From Carallia brachiata (taxonomy: Eukaryota > Streptophyta > Magnoliopsida > Malpighiales > Rhizophoraceae), in assembly GCA_021464245.1 (NCBI GenBank), contig JADCRB010000043.1, positions 1,969,735-2,033,734 of the forward strand: a stretch of 64,000 nucleotides of DNA, in the 5' to 3' direction. The notes beneath the pieces were generated by a model that saw only the letters and a list, made by a program, of their open reading frames with translations, was not told where the DNA came from and searched no databases. The translations under genes were made by a program, and so were the position numbers. This document shows, piece by piece, positions 22,162 through 33,630 of the stretch (its first letter is position 1; each line of letters opens with the position of its first letter).

Positions 22162-22324
22162 TTTTTTTTTTTTTTTTTCCTTCTGTTTCGACATTCATTT
22201 CGATCGGGATTCAACAGGAAACGTCCTTTAGACATTACAAAAGAAAATGAAAATTATAACTCGATCACGAGAGTAGGGATGTTAAATATTACAGCATCGA
22301 TAACATGCATATGGAGACTCACAT

Positions 22325-22800
22325 TATGTTTAGATTGAAAATGAAGTGTGAAAAAAGTAGTGAAAAAGAAAGTTATGAGAAAGAAAATAATAGAAAAAAA
22401 ATTGATTTATTTTTTATAATTGTTTGGATATGTTAGAAATGAGTAAAAAAGATAATGGTTTAAAAGTAAATTTTTTGTTTAAAAATGAAAAGAAAGTAGA
22501 GAGATTTGATTGTTATTTAAAAAATGACATTTACACCCCTCATTTTTGCACTTTAAATTATCCTTGAATTGAGGGCAATTTTGTAATTAAGTAAGTAAGA
22601 TTATTATTTTGTCAACTTTACAACGTTTTCTCACCAATTAGGTGAGATTATGAACAGTAACCAGCTGAGAAAATTTTTTGTGTTTCTTAAGAAAATTTCC
22701 TCTTCATACTTTCTCCAAACAACTGAAAATTTCATTTTCCACCACATTTCTTTCTCATGCTTTCTTGAACACCATTTTACAGCAAAACAAAACGCGCTTT
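22325..22800. mobile_element. MITE-like element with imperfect terminal inverted repeats
   Basis: The first about 100 bases (GAAAGTTATGAGAAAGAAAA ... TTGTTTGGATATGTTAGAAA) are an imperfect inverted copy of the last about 120 (reverse complement GAAAGCATGAGAAAGAAATG ... TTGTTTGGAGAAAGTATGAA). No ORF. It is typical of a small non-autonomous DNA transposon; exact ends and target duplication were not fixed. Confidence 0.5.
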
Positions 22801-24599
22801 AAGGTTTGAAAATTTTGGGAAAAAAAAAAGATTATTTCCAGTATTGTGTATTAGTTAATTAGGCCACAGGTTTTCCAAAATTTCGGTAGATCATTTTATA
22901 TTCTTAATTATCATTAAAAAAAAAAAAAAAAAACCCTCGAAGGACCTTTCCGTTGTTCTCCTCCCATATGCACAGGCCCCTTTCCAAAAACTCGCGCTTT
23001 ATAATTTTCCACAAATTTTAAGCCCAATGTCCTTTCATTTCATTTTCAGTTGTCTGAAAGGCCCACACGAGCACCATCATTTTAATTCCTGGGAAACAAA
23101 ACATCGTGCAATTTGAGTGCGTACCACTTTTTAATAATATATCTCTCGTGCTCATTGAAAGGGGTGATAATGAAGAGGATCGCAAGACGAAAATGACTTC
23201 CTTGTTTTTCATACTTGATTACTAAATTTATCTTTGTTCTTATTTTTATTTCCAATGAAAAACGTGGATTCTCGTACCCACCTCATATCCGTCTATATTG
23301 AAATATAATATAAATTTAAAACAATTTAAATTTAGTAAATATACTAATCCACAATTTTTTATTATATGCCAATGATACAACAAATGGACGGTTAGTCTAC
23401 GACCATCTTGTTTATCAACTAAGGTATTGGTTTCCTTTTTTTTGTTACACCCATTCTCAAATTGCAACAAATCCACAAACCATAGAAACATAGTCAATAT
23501 GCGGATAAATGTATGATGGAAAACCCATTTCCTATTAGGGGGAAATGCTCCACTAGATATCATATGGCATATGTCTTACCATTAGATATCATCAGTTCCT
23601 TTGTACACACTTCCTATCCATCAACTGTATTTACATTTCATTCCCATTTCAAAAGAAGCCAAATGTAACAAGCAACGTCCTTCTCCCACTTCCCCTTTGT
23701 ATTCAGGACGCCAATTACAACAGTACCTCAAAGTCATGAATACTCATGATGTTCTGCAAGTCCTCGTAATAAATGAATGCTCATGGTAGTCTGGATTTTT
23801 TAAGGTTAGATTTCGTGGTTTCGATGTTCAAAGAATGATTGAGTGAAGGGCGAAGTAAAAAATTAAAAGGAAAGAATAAGTGATTTGAACAAAAATAAAA
23901 GAGAGAAGAATAATAAATAAATTAATAAATAAACAGGACGGATATGAAGAAAGTATGGAGACGAAAATAAATAAACTCTTTCTTATCCTTATACCTGTTA
24001 AAAAATTTGAAAAATAGAACGGGAATCCCCTTTCCCCGATTAAAGGTTTTGGACCCCGTATTCATTGGGGTGAGTACCCATAATTTTTTATGAATACAGA
24101 TAAAATTATCATCCCTACTTATTGCAAACTCGTGACTCTGATTTTTGCAAGATCCCATAAACCTCTCGCTAGCCTTTTGGTCTCTGATTAAAAGGATCTA
24201 ATTTATATTTTTTTATTTCTTAAAAATGAATAAACTGAATTCAACTTCTTAATGGTATCAAACTGTGTCGATAATAAAATTCAATTGATTTATCACTACT
24301 AAAACCTAACTACGCGTAGTACCTTTTGTTCACAAATAAAAAAGCCATTCATGGCATGACGCAGGAGTTATGCACACACAGTTCCCCGGTAAAAGAAGTC
24401 CCTTTTTTCTTTGTGAAGGAAAAAAACATTATACAATTAAAAACTTAACTCTGAGAATTAAAGTTGGATGTTTGTCTCTATCAGGCAACGGTAGGAGACC
24501 CAGAGAAGAAAAGAGCGTAGCAGTCATAGTGACTCCCAATCTAACAAAGAAATCAGTATAAGCATTGCCTTCTCGTAAAATATACTGAAATGTAAGGTG
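22801..24599. other. AT-rich intergenic region
   Basis: No gene supported. A poly(A) run lies at about 22916-22933. Short ORFs (23018-24561) have no domains. The segment 24316-24425 is a degenerate direct copy of 24950-25055 next to the LINE remnant. Confidence 0.55.
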
Positions 24600-25066
24600 C
24601 TAGTCTCGAGCATGAAGAGCACCAACATTCACAAGAAGTGCAGAGTGCGGGTGTGCCAGAGATGGAGGGTGAGAGACCAAGCGTAAAGTCTGATTCCTGA
24701 ATCCTAAATCTCTAACCGATTCCAATCCACGTCTGATTCCCATAAACTCAGTCACCACATTACTAGCAGCCCCAACCTTGGCCATGAAACAGCCACACCA
24801 AGAGCCCAACTCATTCCGTATTATGCCACCAAAGCCTGTGGGAGCCGGATTACTACAAGTAATCCCATCCGTGTTAACTTTAAACCATCAAGCCGGAGGA
24901 GCCAACCAACCAACAACACTCGTCCACAGATAAAATATCCATGATCTATAGTATCTTTTGTCCAGAAATAAAAAAATCCATACGTGGCAGCAGGAATTAT
25001 ACAAACACAATTCCACGGTAAAAGGAGTCCTCTTTTTTGTTTGAGCGCAGTTTGACTGCTCAAAAA
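24600..25066 (-). mobile_element. LINE RNase H-domain remnant
   Basis: On the minus strand, allowing one frameshift, the sequence reads WFKVNTDGITCSNPAPTGFG then GIIRNELGSWCGCFMAKVGA and FMGIRRGLESVRDLGFRN. This matches the C-terminal RNase H domain of plant L1-type LINEs (the VNTDG motif with its catalytic Asp, GGIIR, and an A/GL segment). The flank at 24950-25055 is repeated at 24316-24425 (both contain AAATAAAAAA, GCAGGA and CCCGGTAAAAG-like blocks), suggesting a duplicated or nested remnant. Not functional. Confidence 0.7.
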
Positions 25067-27389
25067 AATTAGTCTGAAAATTGTTCTGATAGTAATAATA
25101 TTGTAATTCTTAATAATAATATATATTTTTTAAATAATAAAAAATTAAGTAATAAAATTTTATTATTAAAAATATAAATATTATTATTTAAAATTTAACA
25201 TTCGTTATTTTTTATATACTTATAAAGTTCAGAAACCGTCTAACTCTCCAACTTTTTCCTTTTCCTTTGTTCCTTCACCAAAGACAGAAGTCCACGTTGA
25301 TTGTATATATCCTAATCGTGCTTCTTGCCCTAATCATGCTTCTTGCCTCTTTTTGTTAGAACGGTTCACCAATTCCATCCCATCCAATATTATTCCGAAT
25401 GATGCCTCTTCCATAGATAAATAGATACATTATTTCCTATGTATCAAGAAGAAAAGAAATGATAATTACTTATGTCAGGTTCTTAGAGAAATTGGCATGG
25501 AATTAAAGTAAAAGAGTAAACATATTTCTTCTCTTAAATTTTTTTTTTAATCTGTAGTGAATACAATAATTCATCATTGACGGAGAGAGCAGATAAAAGA
25601 AAAAATTGAAATTCAAAATCTAAATTTCTCACAAGAAAAAAAAAATACATGTCTTTTACCACCCTAACTAAATTGAATTCTCTTTTTTTTTTTTTTTTCC
25701 TGAATTCTCTCTTATTTTTTGTTCTAAGAATTCTCTCTTACATTAAACACCCTATCGCGTCAAAAGCAATTTTTATCCATCTGGGCCTGTCCTTTACTCC
25801 AACATTGAAATGTTCCCTCCAATGTTTTTCGCTACTCAATCCGGCCCCCAGTTTCATACTTTGCTTGCCAGATAAGCCCACATGACTTATGGTATGTAAC
25901 TTACTGCTTTTCTCAACACCCGAGCCCCAAAATTAATATTAGGGTTACTAAGCTACAATTCGCATCCAATCTGGCATCCACGTGTTTCTCTGTTATAGTC
26001 TTATATAGAAATAAATTACATGGATATATAATTTGGAGAAAGAATGATGAACTAGGTCGATTATTTAAATTTTAATCAATAATCAAATAATAAGTTCAGT
26101 ACAATTAAAAGTTTAGATTTAAATAAATAGTGAGGTTATGTCATTATTTTGTATTTAATTTTTATATTTATATATTAAGACTCAATTTTTTTGAGAAATG
26201 TCACACTTGTGGGTCTTTTTAGCTGAACTGATAATTTTTGAAAATTTTGAGAACTTGTTGCAGAATTTGCAACAAAGAGAAGGAGATTAGATGACTTCTT
26301 TTGTACAGTAAAACTTAATTTTAAAATAAAGCAAATAAGTGGATACAAATTCAACGGGCGTTTGGCTTAGCTTTTAGATGGTACATTTATATTTTATTTT
26401 TAAAAACTAGAAAAATAAATGTTTGGTTAATTGTTTTATACTACTATTTAATTCTGTTTATTTCTTTATATGACATTTTAAAAACAACTAATTGAAAAGT
26501 AGTCTAAGATTACTTTTTGGGCTACTTTTTAGTTTTTAATGTTAATAATAATTTATATAAACTAAATTACCCTCAAAAGAGTATTTATATAACTTTATTA
26601 TTTTTTTACGTACCACTTGAATATGATTTATTAGTTGTTACTCAACTTCATCAATATTTATATAAACACAACATTTTCATTTTTCAACAATTCTTGAATA
26701 ATATTTTTTCACTTCAAATTTTCTTTAATATTGACACTTAAAAAATATTTCAAACATTACATTTTTTTACTATCTAGTAAAAATTAATAATTTGTTTAAA
26801 AAATAAAAATTATTTGAAAAATTTCTCAATATTATTTATAAAATATTTATTCTAAAAATAAAAATTATAAAATATACAAAATAAAGTTGTTAATTTGATA
26901 CATTAATATAAATTAAATATATAAATTAGTCATTTAATTATTCAACAGTAATAATTAGTATAAAATTAATTAAATACTTCATTAATTTCTTTTAGCAATC
27001 AACAATTAATAATTAATATCAATAATCAGCAACAGTAATTACTAATAATAATATCAAATAAATAAGTAAACAGACCCACACATATATAAATAATTTTTAT
27101 TTTTTTAATTTATGATCACAATAGTTCGTAAATAAAAAACATACGCTTCCAGTAACCCGAGTCTCCGCTTAAGAAAATCTGAAAATTAAAAGTGAAATTC
27201 TTGATCGCCACGGCATCTTCCGGGCCAAAGTCCCTCTTTGCGTTTGTTTTACGTCGACGTGGCAGCTTGCGGAGACAGATCACTTTTACCGACAGGGCGC
27301 CCGTAATGTAAGCAGTTTTATGGTAAAGCTGCGTCGTACGTTGGCCACTGCGCTTCAATGTTTCTCTATGTCTCGCCGCAGCAGTTTGT
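25067..27389. other. AT-rich intergenic region upstream of the PPR gene
   Basis: Very AT-rich from about 26340 to 27110. A GTTTGG-type element may begin near 26356, but I could not pair ends. The last about 240 bases before the PPR gene are less AT-rich and probably hold its promoter. No other gene. Confidence 0.5.
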
Positions 27390-29284
27390 ATGTATCTTTT
27401 TGCAAGACGAAGTTATAGCATTGGAGGAACCTCTCTGACGCATTATTCTCACTTCATAGACTACTGTCTCTCGTTGAAATCGTCGCAGGTTGTCGGAATT
27501 GTCCATGCTCAGTTGGTAAAAGTTGGGTTCAATAGGCATACTTTTCTGGGCAATCGCTTGTCTTGATCTTGTACTCCGGTTTGGCTCTGTTTATGATGTT
27601 TTGAGGTTTTGAGGAGATAAGTACAATAAATATTGTATCTTGGAACATTTTGCTGAAAGGGTTATTGAAAGTTGGTCACTTTGACTTAGCACGTTGTGTG
27701 TTTGATGGAATGCCTGAGAGGGATGTTGTCAGTTGGAATTCGATGATTTCTGGGTTTGATTCTTGTGGGTGTTCTTGTTATGCATTGGATGTTTTTAGGG
27801 AAATGCAAAATCAAGGTGTAAGAGCAAATGATCATACATACTCAATATTGACGTCGATAGTTTCTACTGCCCGTCATGGTAAGGAACTCCATGGTAGCAT
27901 TGTTCGAAGTGGTTTAAGCATATCGAATGTGGTGATTGGGAATTCTTTGATTGACATGTATGGGAATCTTGGCCTCTCTGATCATTCTTTTGCTGTGTTT
28001 TTGACAATGGGAGAGTTGGATGTCATCTCTTGGAATTCATTGATCACTGTTTGCTCTCAATCAGGACATTATCATCTTGTTTTGTACCTTTTCTGCGTCA
28101 TGAGATCCTCTGGATATTCACCGGATGTATTTACGTGCTCTTCAGTAATCGCTTCGTGCTCATATTTACAAAATTTGGATAAGGGTAAGCAGATATTCAC
28201 TTTCTGTGTCAAAGTGGGATTTCTTTGCAATACCATTGTTTCAAGTGCTGCTATTGACCTATTTTCCAAATGCAACAGATTAGAAGATTCAGTTCGACTC
28301 TTTGAAGAACTTGATCAATGGGACTCTGCAGTTTGCAATTCCATGATTTCAAGCTTTGCATGGAATGGTTTCAGTGAGGATGCTTTCCAGCTTTTGTTGG
28401 TGATGTTGAGGGATGATATAAGACCTACAGAGTTCACACTCAGCTGTATCCTAAGCTCTTTATCCCTTCTTCCTGTGGAGCGGGGAGGTCAGGTCCATGC
28501 CTTGGTCGTCAAATCAGGTTTAGAGTTGGATGGTATTGTTGCCAGCACACTTGTGGAGATGTACAGTAAATTTGGATTTGTGGACATTGGATTGGAAATT
28601 TTCAATAAAATGGTCCAAAGGGATTTGATATCCTGGAATACCATGATTATGGGTTTCACTGATAACGGCAGGGTTGTAGAGACCCTGGAAACTTTTAGTG
28701 AGCTACTAAAGAAGGGTCCTCCTCCAGATCGAATAACACTATTTGGGGTTCTATTAGCTTGCCAGTATGGGGGTTTAGTCGACGATGCTTTGATGATATT
28801 TTCAGAAATGGAGGGCAGTTACGGCATTAAACCCAGCAAGGAGCATTATTCTTGTATCATTGAGTTGTTGTGTCGAGCTGGTAGGCTTTACAAAGCAGTA
28901 GATATAGTGGAAGCAATGCATTGTGAACCTAGTTCTTCAATTTTACAATCCATTCTCTATGCTTGTGCAATTCAGGGAGACTTCAGACTTGCCGAGAGAA
29001 CAGCAAAGACATTGATGGAATTGGAACCACAGTCATCTCTATCATATCTAATATTGGCTCGGATGTATGAGATAAGGGGCCAATGGGGAGATGTAATCCG
29101 AGTCAAGAAAAGCATGGAAAGGAAGAGGATAAAGAAAGTGATTGGATGCAGTTGGATAGGAATCAGAAACCATGTATATTCTTTCGAAGCAAACCAGTTA
29201 CAGCATCATGGAGGGAAAGACATTTATTTGGTGTTGAGGTTACTGAATTGGGAAATGGAGGATGAGATTGATGTTTGTTTGTAG
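27390..29284 (+). pseudogene. PLS-type pentatricopeptide repeat (PPR) gene with 5' frameshifts
   Basis: PPR proteins bind organellar RNA in a sequence-specific way. From the ATG at 27390 the frame reads MYLFARRS ... HFIDYCLSLKSSQVVGIVHA then QLVKVGFNRHTFLGNR and stops at 27566. After two apparent small indels (about 27560 and 27605) the expected continuation (FEEISTINIVSWNILLKGLL) runs open to 29284 for about 560 codons. Repeated VVSWNSMISGF, DVISWNSLI and DLISWNTMI motifs mark P/L/S repeats. The C terminus (VIGCSWIGIRNHVYSFEA) is an E-type domain; there is no DYW domain. It is intronless, as usual for the family. Either a pseudogene or an intact gene with 5' sequence errors; the long clean 3' frame favours recent inactivation or error. 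Confidence 0.85.
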
Positions 29285-29456
29285 CTGGCTCAGCACTGCT
29301 ACAAACTTCTTTTCCCTGGTTGGATATATGATTATTGGATGGTATTGGCTGCCTGCCAGATCTTACAATTAGGAGTTAGAAGGTGCGTGTTGTCTCTCCT
29401 GACAGATATTTTGACACTGCTTACTTCAAAATTAGAGCTGCGTTAATCGGCTTTCT

Positions 29457-29505
29457 AATCTAGGCCGAGCTTCTTGACCAAAAAAAAAAATCTAGGCCGA
29501 GCTTC
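29457..29505. mobile_element. Ultra-short poly(A) retroposon insertion
   Basis: AATCTAGGCCGAGCTTC occurs twice, at 29457-29473 and about 29489-29505, around an insert of TTGACC plus a run of A. A 15-17 base direct duplication with a poly(A) insert is the signature of target-primed reverse transcription of an extremely 5'-truncated LINE or SINE. Confidence 0.65.
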
Positions 29506-29529
29506 CTCGGACATGCATGTTTTGTCATC

Positions 29530-29900
29530 ATATTAAATTATAGCCATTTACTTCATGGAAAAAAGTTGTGAGCATTGTGCAGCCACACGCTAAGAGGAAA
29601 GTGCAACTTATATCTGGCAAAATATAACCACGTTGATAATTTGTATAAGAATATTTTTTTAGAAAAAAAAAAGTTTTTTTGAAGCTAAAAATTTTTGTCT
29701 TTTTAGCGCATATCATGGGAAATCTATACTTTTAAATTTTAAGATAATATTTATCTAATTTTATATTTTAATTTTATATTTTTTTATAAATATAATTATA
29801 CTAAATTAATAACTAGTTACACTTTTTTTTAAGTGTGTATGGTCATACTCTGCAGCCCACACAGTGTAGTTTCTAAATCACGCTCTTACTTCAGAGTGGC
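29530..29900. repeat. Dispersed repeat, copy 1 (mate near 56500-56880)
   Basis: Similar to 56500-56880 in the same orientation: shared ATAATTTGTATAAGAATA, TTTTTTAGAAAAA, TTTTTGAAGCTAAAAATTTT and ATCTAATTTTATATTTTAAT blocks, ending near TGTAG...TAAATCACGCTCTTA. No coding. Family not identified. Confidence 0.6.
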
Positions 29901-30199
29901 AAAACATGATGCCTCTGTCATCACCTCAATTACACACTCCTCGACATGCCTTGGTCATAATTGAGAAGTGTGAGTTAAAATTTGTCAAGATTTGAATGAG
30001 TTCGGCTGAAGAACCCATATTTTTCTTGACAAAATTAGACCCACAATTGGACTGCAAGTAGAGATAACCGAGATATTTAGTTCTGAATTTTTTGAGCCTT
30101 TCTTTTTTTTTTTTAGTTGACGAGGAGCCCTATTGAGCCATTTTAACTTGAGAATTCTGTGATTTTTTTTTAAAACAAATCGGGAACGTCACGGCCAGT

Positions 30200-30540
30200 G
30201 GGCAGTGGCCCAGGTGATCCATCCAAGAACAATGTCTTGTACCACCTGTGGACCTGCACGCTTAGATTTGGACCAGCGTAATTGGAGCCACTATGGCGGA
30301 AAAGCTTTGGATGGCCATCCGTTTACCAGGATCTGCCAGTTTCCCTTCTTGATTGGACCAGAACATTATAGCCTTAGCTTCAGTGGACCTATAGCGGGCT
30401 GTGCACATACGCCTCTCATAAATATTGGTCCAACTGGGACGCGTATAACATTCATTGTAAAATTGAGCCTAAAAAATAAGATGGATTTGGCAAGCTAACA
30501 ATCGGACACGTACCAATTTCTTCTTTGGAAGCTTGTTGGA
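30200..30540. repeat. Dispersed direct repeat A1
   Basis: About 350 bases alignable to 32390-32720 in the same orientation (shared GGATGGCCATCCG/GGACGGCCGTCCG, CTTCAGTGGACCTA, CGGGCTGT, ATTGGTC and AAATTGAGCC-type segments). The similarity also shows in conceptual translation (CFSGPxxGCxxTP), but no known protein is recognised; this is most likely a non-autonomous transposon family. Confidence 0.65.
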
Positions 30541-30555
30541 GAAGTTGTTGGCTTG

Positions 30556-30611
30556 AAAGATAGAAGTACTTATTTACCAAAAAAAAAAAAAAAAAAAAGA
30601 TAGAAGTACTT
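30556..30611. mobile_element. Ultra-short poly(A) retroposon insertion
   Basis: AAAGATAGAAGTACTT is duplicated (30556-30571 and 30596-30611) around ATTTACC followed by about 20 A. The structure and nearly the same 3' end (TTxACC then A) match the insertion at 29457-29505. Confidence 0.7.
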
Positions 30612-31019
30612 GTTCTAGGGTGCCGTTTCTTACTGATCAGTTCTTAACAATGGTTCCATAAATATTTGGTCAACTTTTTTTTTTATCGTTGTTAACAATT
30701 TATTTATTTATTTAATTAACTAATAATGAATAATGTAATCTATTGGACCTTAAATTTTCAAATTTTAGAGATAATTATTTTTAATGTCTATCACCATATG
30801 TATCTAATATTAATTTCATATATATCATAATCTCACGAGTCCTATTAAAATATACAATAATATCTATTTGCATACACAGTTTTATAGGAGAGTCATCACT
30901 CTATTAACACTAATACATATATCACACACATGCTACCCTCTCTACACTCTCTGTACACTCACTTCTCACTACTGGTATCGTACTAACGCTGGAATGGCCC
31001 TCCTCAGTGTTGGAAAAGA

Positions 31020-31380
31020 GAAGAAAGGAAGGAAAAGGAGGAAAAAAAGAAGGAAAGTGAAGATAAAATAATATTATTTGGAGTGATAGAGAAAGTTAAG
31101 AGAAAGAAAGTAGGTGAAAGGAAAGGTGAATAGTAATTTGTGAGAAAAAAAATGGAGAGAAAATAAAATTATTTAGAGTGGTAGAAAAATGTGAGAGAAA
31201 GAAAATATGGTAAAAGAAATGATAAATAATAATTTGTGAGAGAAAAAGTATAGAGAAAATAAAGTTATTTAGAGTGGTGTAGAAAGTAAGGAGAAAAAAA
31301 AAGTAAAAAAGAAAAATAAATGATAATAATTATACTTTTCTTTCTCCCCTAATTTTTCCTCACACACCAAACATAGCATA
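31020..31380. repeat. MITE-like element with internal ~97-bp tandem modules, copy 1
   Basis: About 2.5 units of a roughly 97-bp purine-rich module (AATAAAATTATTTAGAGTGGTAG, GAGAGAAAGAAAATATGG, AATAATTTGTGAGAGAAAAAG), ending near CACACCAAACATAGC. The same modules occur in reverse orientation at 57760-58040. Confidence 0.65.
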
Positions 31381-32389
31381 AGTTTTTTTAGTCTAATAAA
31401 TTAAGGATAAAAGTAAATAGTAATTTATGTTTTTTTATTTCAAATTAATTTTAATATTTTTATTTCTTAAAGAAGAAAATAGAATACGAAAATATTCTTC
31501 TTCTAAATTATGTGAATATCAACACAACATTACATGAGTTTCTTATGATAATGAGTCGTACATGTTCTATACTATTTATTAACATGCATATACTATTGTT
31601 CCTAGAATTTTTATTTTCGGTGGTTTGTTAATTATTCAGGGAATTTGTATGATTTAATTTTCAACATTAAGTCTTTGTAGTCACTTAGGACGAGACTCTC
31701 ATTAGAGATGTAATCTTTTTTTATCCAAAGTACCAACTCTCCAGACAAAGGGATGTTTCCATCGCAATTATTAGAATACAACTTCATAGGTCTCATTTCT
31801 GCATCATATATACTCCCAGAATATTTAAGAAACCACCTAAAATAGGAAGAGTAGTATAAGTATATTGTTAAATAGCATATAATATGTAGGACTTATTATC
31901 ATTTGAAACCCATGTAATGTTATAGTTGTTATTAACATGATCAGAAGAGGAATATTTTCCTACTCTTTTCCACTGATTCAAAACCTATTTCCTTGATTTT
32001 AAATTATCGATTGGCATTCATCGGGTTCGCATTGGAAGCAACGGTTGCAGTTGATCCCAAGTTCATTCCAGGCAAAAGTGTGTCCGTAGGATAATCAAAA
32101 GTTTCCCATATAACTCGTCCTGAGCTAGCTTCTTGTAATACATGTTCCGGAGTTTTGCAGTATAATAATTAAGTTAGCAGCACGGTATATCTTTATTCGA
32201 TCCTGCCACTAGGCAGAATTTTCAAATTTTCGAGTTGCATTATAAGATCCTTTTGTAATTTGAAATAGCTGTGTTTCTATTAGCTAACCAGAGAAGATTG
32301 ATTATATTCGTTTACGTATAATTCACAGCAAGTTGTAGTCCTCAAATTTTAGCTCAAAGACTCATTTTTGAAAGACAATGCGGAGATGC

Positions 32390-32720
32390 ACAAGACAAAA
32401 AGAACACGGGCAACAAAGATCTACCAAATCCCATGGGCCTTTTGGAAGCAAAAGTCATCTATGTGGCTCCACAGGTGGTACCAAGTAAAATTGATTAGGA
32501 TCGTAATCTTTGGACGGCCGTCCGTTTTCCAGGATCTACTAGTTTCCCTTCCTTTTGGACCACAATTTGATTGCCTTTGCTTCAGTGGACCTACAACGGG
32601 CTGTCCACCTACACCTGTCACAAAAATTGGTCAAACTGGGCCGAGTATAACGGTAAATTTGAGCCCAAAAATTAAGGTGGATTTGGCAGGCTGAAAATCG
32701 AATACATAATGATGACGTGA
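32390..32720. repeat. Dispersed direct repeat A2
   Basis: Second copy of the repeat at 30200-30540, about 2.2 kb away, more diverged at the ends. The intervening DNA is AT-rich and geneless. Confidence 0.65.
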
Positions 32721-33472
32721 AGAAAATTCCTGTCCAGCTAAAGGATGGGCCAAAACCAATTCCTTCTCGGGAAACTTGTTGGAAAAGTTATTGTTGCTTG
32801 AAAACATGTAAGAAGCAATGAACTGTATAGAACAATAAACGAACTTGTTTAGAACATGGGTAGGCCTTGTAATTGTCGACTTTGTTTAAGATATTTTATT
32901 CCTTTGTTCTTTTCTTTTCCTTATCGATTTGGGAATTTGATCTCACTTTGGTGGCTTCGTCGGTCCCTTATGGTTATGACCTTTGAGCAAAGTATATGGG
33001 AAGCTATGTTCAGAGAATAATCGTACGCAAAAGGAAGAAGCCTTAGCCGCTTGCAGCAAACGTGTGATCCCAATGCAAATCATTGGAAAATGCAAGTAAA
33101 CATATTCAAAAGTGGGCTAAACGGTGACGTCTTCATGCTGATAACCTTTGAGTATACCGTCGGAAATTGTTTCAATTTTTTTCCTTTACAAGCAACCACG
33201 TCCATACACGTCCCAGAAACGCCAGACCGTGTGTCAAAGTTGACCAAAAAATGGAGCTTGTGTTAATCATCAAGAGTCAGTGAAATGCAACACAAAATTC
33301 TTTGTTTTCTTTTGAAAATAAATAATAATTAACCCCCTTGATTTTGGGGGATATTTCCTGAGTTGATAATTCCCGTGCATGCTCCTTTTTTTTTTTGGTC
33401 TTTTATTTGGTTCACTTTCAAATTCCAATAGCGAACGACCTTCAACCTTCTATTTTGGTAAAAGACGTGTGG

Positions 33473-33630
33473 AATTAGGGTCAACATTCGTCTGTGATTT
33501 CTCTTGCTTACGGCTTACCAGCCATTGATTTGAAGCATTAATGGGTTTAAAAATTAGGGTCAACATTCGTCTGTGATTTCTCTTGCTTACGGCTTACCGG
33601 CCATTGATTTGAAGCAATAATGGGTTTAAA
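33473..33630. repeat. 79-bp tandem duplication
   Basis: Two head-to-tail units (33473-33551, 33552-33630) beginning AATTAGGGTCAACATTCGTC and differing at only two or three positions, so it is a recent event. No gene is involved. Confidence 0.9.
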
